From Clostridiales bacterium (GTDB taxonomy: Bacteria > Bacillota > Clostridia > Oscillospirales > CAG-272): a stretch of DNA of 64,000 nt. This document shows, one piece after another, positions 63,186-64,000 of this stretch. Numbering within the stretch: position 1 is the first letter of the stretch; each line of letters starts with the position of its first letter. The stretch covers positions 1 to 64,000 of the forward strand of contig DPGK01000021.1 of NCBI GenBank assembly GCA_003523225.1. The letters run 5' to 3'. Position numbers and translations under genes: made by a program. The notes beneath the pieces are model-generated. The model was not told the DNA's origin and did not search any database. It saw only the letters and a list, made by a program, of their open reading frames with translations.

Positions 63186-64000
63186 TCACAGCTTTTCCGC
63201 CGTTCTGAGCTTTGCGCTGTGCGAACGTGTGTTCCGCTCAAGCTCCCCGGGGGACGCCGTGACCGGTTTTTTTGTCACAAGCCTTATCTCCGGCTTGTGT
63301 CCGCAGACGCACACCGGGAAATCCGGTGGGCAGACGCACCCACGCGCCAGTTCCGCAAATGTCTGCTTGACCCGGCGGTCCTCAAGCGAGTGAAAGGTTA
63401 TCACCGCGATCCTCCCGCCGGGAGCCAGCATGGATACCGCCTTGCGTATTGTCGGTTCGATGACATCAAGCTCACCGTTTACTTCGATCCTTATCGCCTG
63501 AAATGTTCTCATGGCGGGATGATGCTCTGCTCCGCGCAGCGCTGCGGCAGGAATCGCCGATTTTATAATATTCACAAGCTCTCCGGTGGTCTTTATCGGA
63601 GCGGTCTCGCGCTTTTCGCATATTTTTGAGGCGATGCGGGAGGCGAATTTTTCCTCTCCGTACTCGTAAATAATTTTTTCAAGCCTTTCACGCGGATACC
63701 CGTTTACCACATCCGCGGCACACAAGGCGGCGGAAGTATCCATTCTCATATCAAGAGGCGCGTCGGAAATGTAGGAAAATCCGCGCTCCGGAGTGTCAAG
63801 CTGATGTGAGGAGACCCCAAGGTCAAGCAGTACGCCGTCAAGGGCTGTTATTCCGAGAGAGGCGCACACCGAATCAATTTCTGAAAAATTGGAACGTATC
63901 ACCCTTGCCCTGTCTCCGTACCGGGACAGTCTCGCGCCTGCGGCGGCTACCGCCTCCGGGTCGCGGTCAAGTGCGATAAGTTTTCCGCCGGTAAGCCGCG
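63186..64000 (-). CDS. rsmH: 16S rRNA m4C1402 methyltransferase RsmH (partial)
   Basis: The minus-strand frame runs off the right edge of the window. The visible 271 codons include GGKLIALDRDPEAV (SAM-binding loop), DGVLLDLGVSSHQLDTPERGFSY, ALRGAEHHPAMRTFQAIRIEVNGEL and GRIAVITFHSLEDRRVKQTF, all typical. It methylates N4 of C1402 in 16S rRNA. It heads the dcw cluster, as usual, with the ftsL-like gene 65 bases downstream. The start lies outside the window. Confidence 0.96.
   Translation of the reverse strand, partial: RLTGGKLIALDRDPEAVAAAGARLSRYGDRARVIRSNFSEIDSVCASLGITALDGVLLDLGVSSHQLDTPERGFSYISDAPLDMRMDTSAALCAADVVNGYPRERLEKIIYEYGEEKFASRIASKICEKRETAPIKTTGELVNIIKSAIPAAALRGAEHHPAMRTFQAIRIEVNGELDVIEPTIRKAVSMLAPGGRIAVITFHSLEDRRVKQTFAELARGCVCPPDFPVCVCGHKPEIRLVTKKPVTASPGELERNTRSHSAKLRTAEKL

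Overview
The window looks like chromosome of a Gram-positive anaerobe of the class Clostridia. It has a division and cell-wall (dcw) cluster with a PASTA-type transpeptidase, a LemA/DUF3137 pair, lipoproteins with classical lipoboxes, strong A/G-rich ribosome binding sites and TnpX/TnpV/TnpW-type transposon genes typical of gut Firmicutes. No tRNA, rRNA or CRISPR array was recognised. Species cannot be named from this sequence.

Layout. (1) 1-31.9 kb is a mosaic of mobile and accessory DNA. It opens with tnpW and a large TnpX-type serine recombinase whose outer edge (about 2215) cuts a second recombinase remnant. A block on the minus strand (2.9-10.9 kb) follows, with DUF3137/LemA membrane proteins, lipoproteins and a broken MalT/LuxR-type regulator. 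Next comes a MOBQ mobilisation unit (relaxase 11.2-12.9 kb, with a recognisable oriT at about 13.15-13.18 kb). Then come a sigma-region-4-like protein, a nonsense-interrupted zinc-ribbon gene, an AlbA-type ATP-binding protein, tnpV with a stump of another recombinase, and a second, MOBP-type mobilisation operon (18.2-20.7 kb).

(2) 21.0-26.5 kb is the most interesting part. A LexA-like S24 repressor with its own operator sits with a zinc-ribbon protein, divergent from a DEDDh exonuclease fused to TerB-like and BRCT modules. A NERD nuclease with a tail anchor follows, then a run of very small genes including a membrane peptide and an HNH protein. Three copies of a TGTCACTTTCAAAGA box lie at exactly the same distance (24 nt between box core and -10) in front of three -10 elements. 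This suggests a co-regulated, possibly defensive, nuclease module. At 26.7-31.2 kb an operon encodes a membrane-tethered HTH protein, a CE15-like alpha/beta hydrolase and a siderophore/haem-type ABC importer, ending in a perfect terminator. A DUF6809-tnpV pair marks the right-hand part of the island.

(3) 32-50.6 kb is ordinary chromosome: a solute-binding lipoprotein, rpoD-dnaG, yigZ-hflX, rpmE, mtaB, rpmB, hydrolases and surface proteins, one of them split by an amber stop. (4) 50.7-64 kb is the dcw cluster on the minus strand in the transcription order rsmH, ftsL-like, ftsI/spoVD, murE, murF, mraY, ftsW, murG, ftsQ, ftsZ. murD and ftsA are missing from their usual slots. The genes act in order from lipid II precursor synthesis (murE, murF, mraY, murG) to septal wall synthesis (ftsW, ftsI) and the divisome (ftsL, ftsQ, ftsZ).
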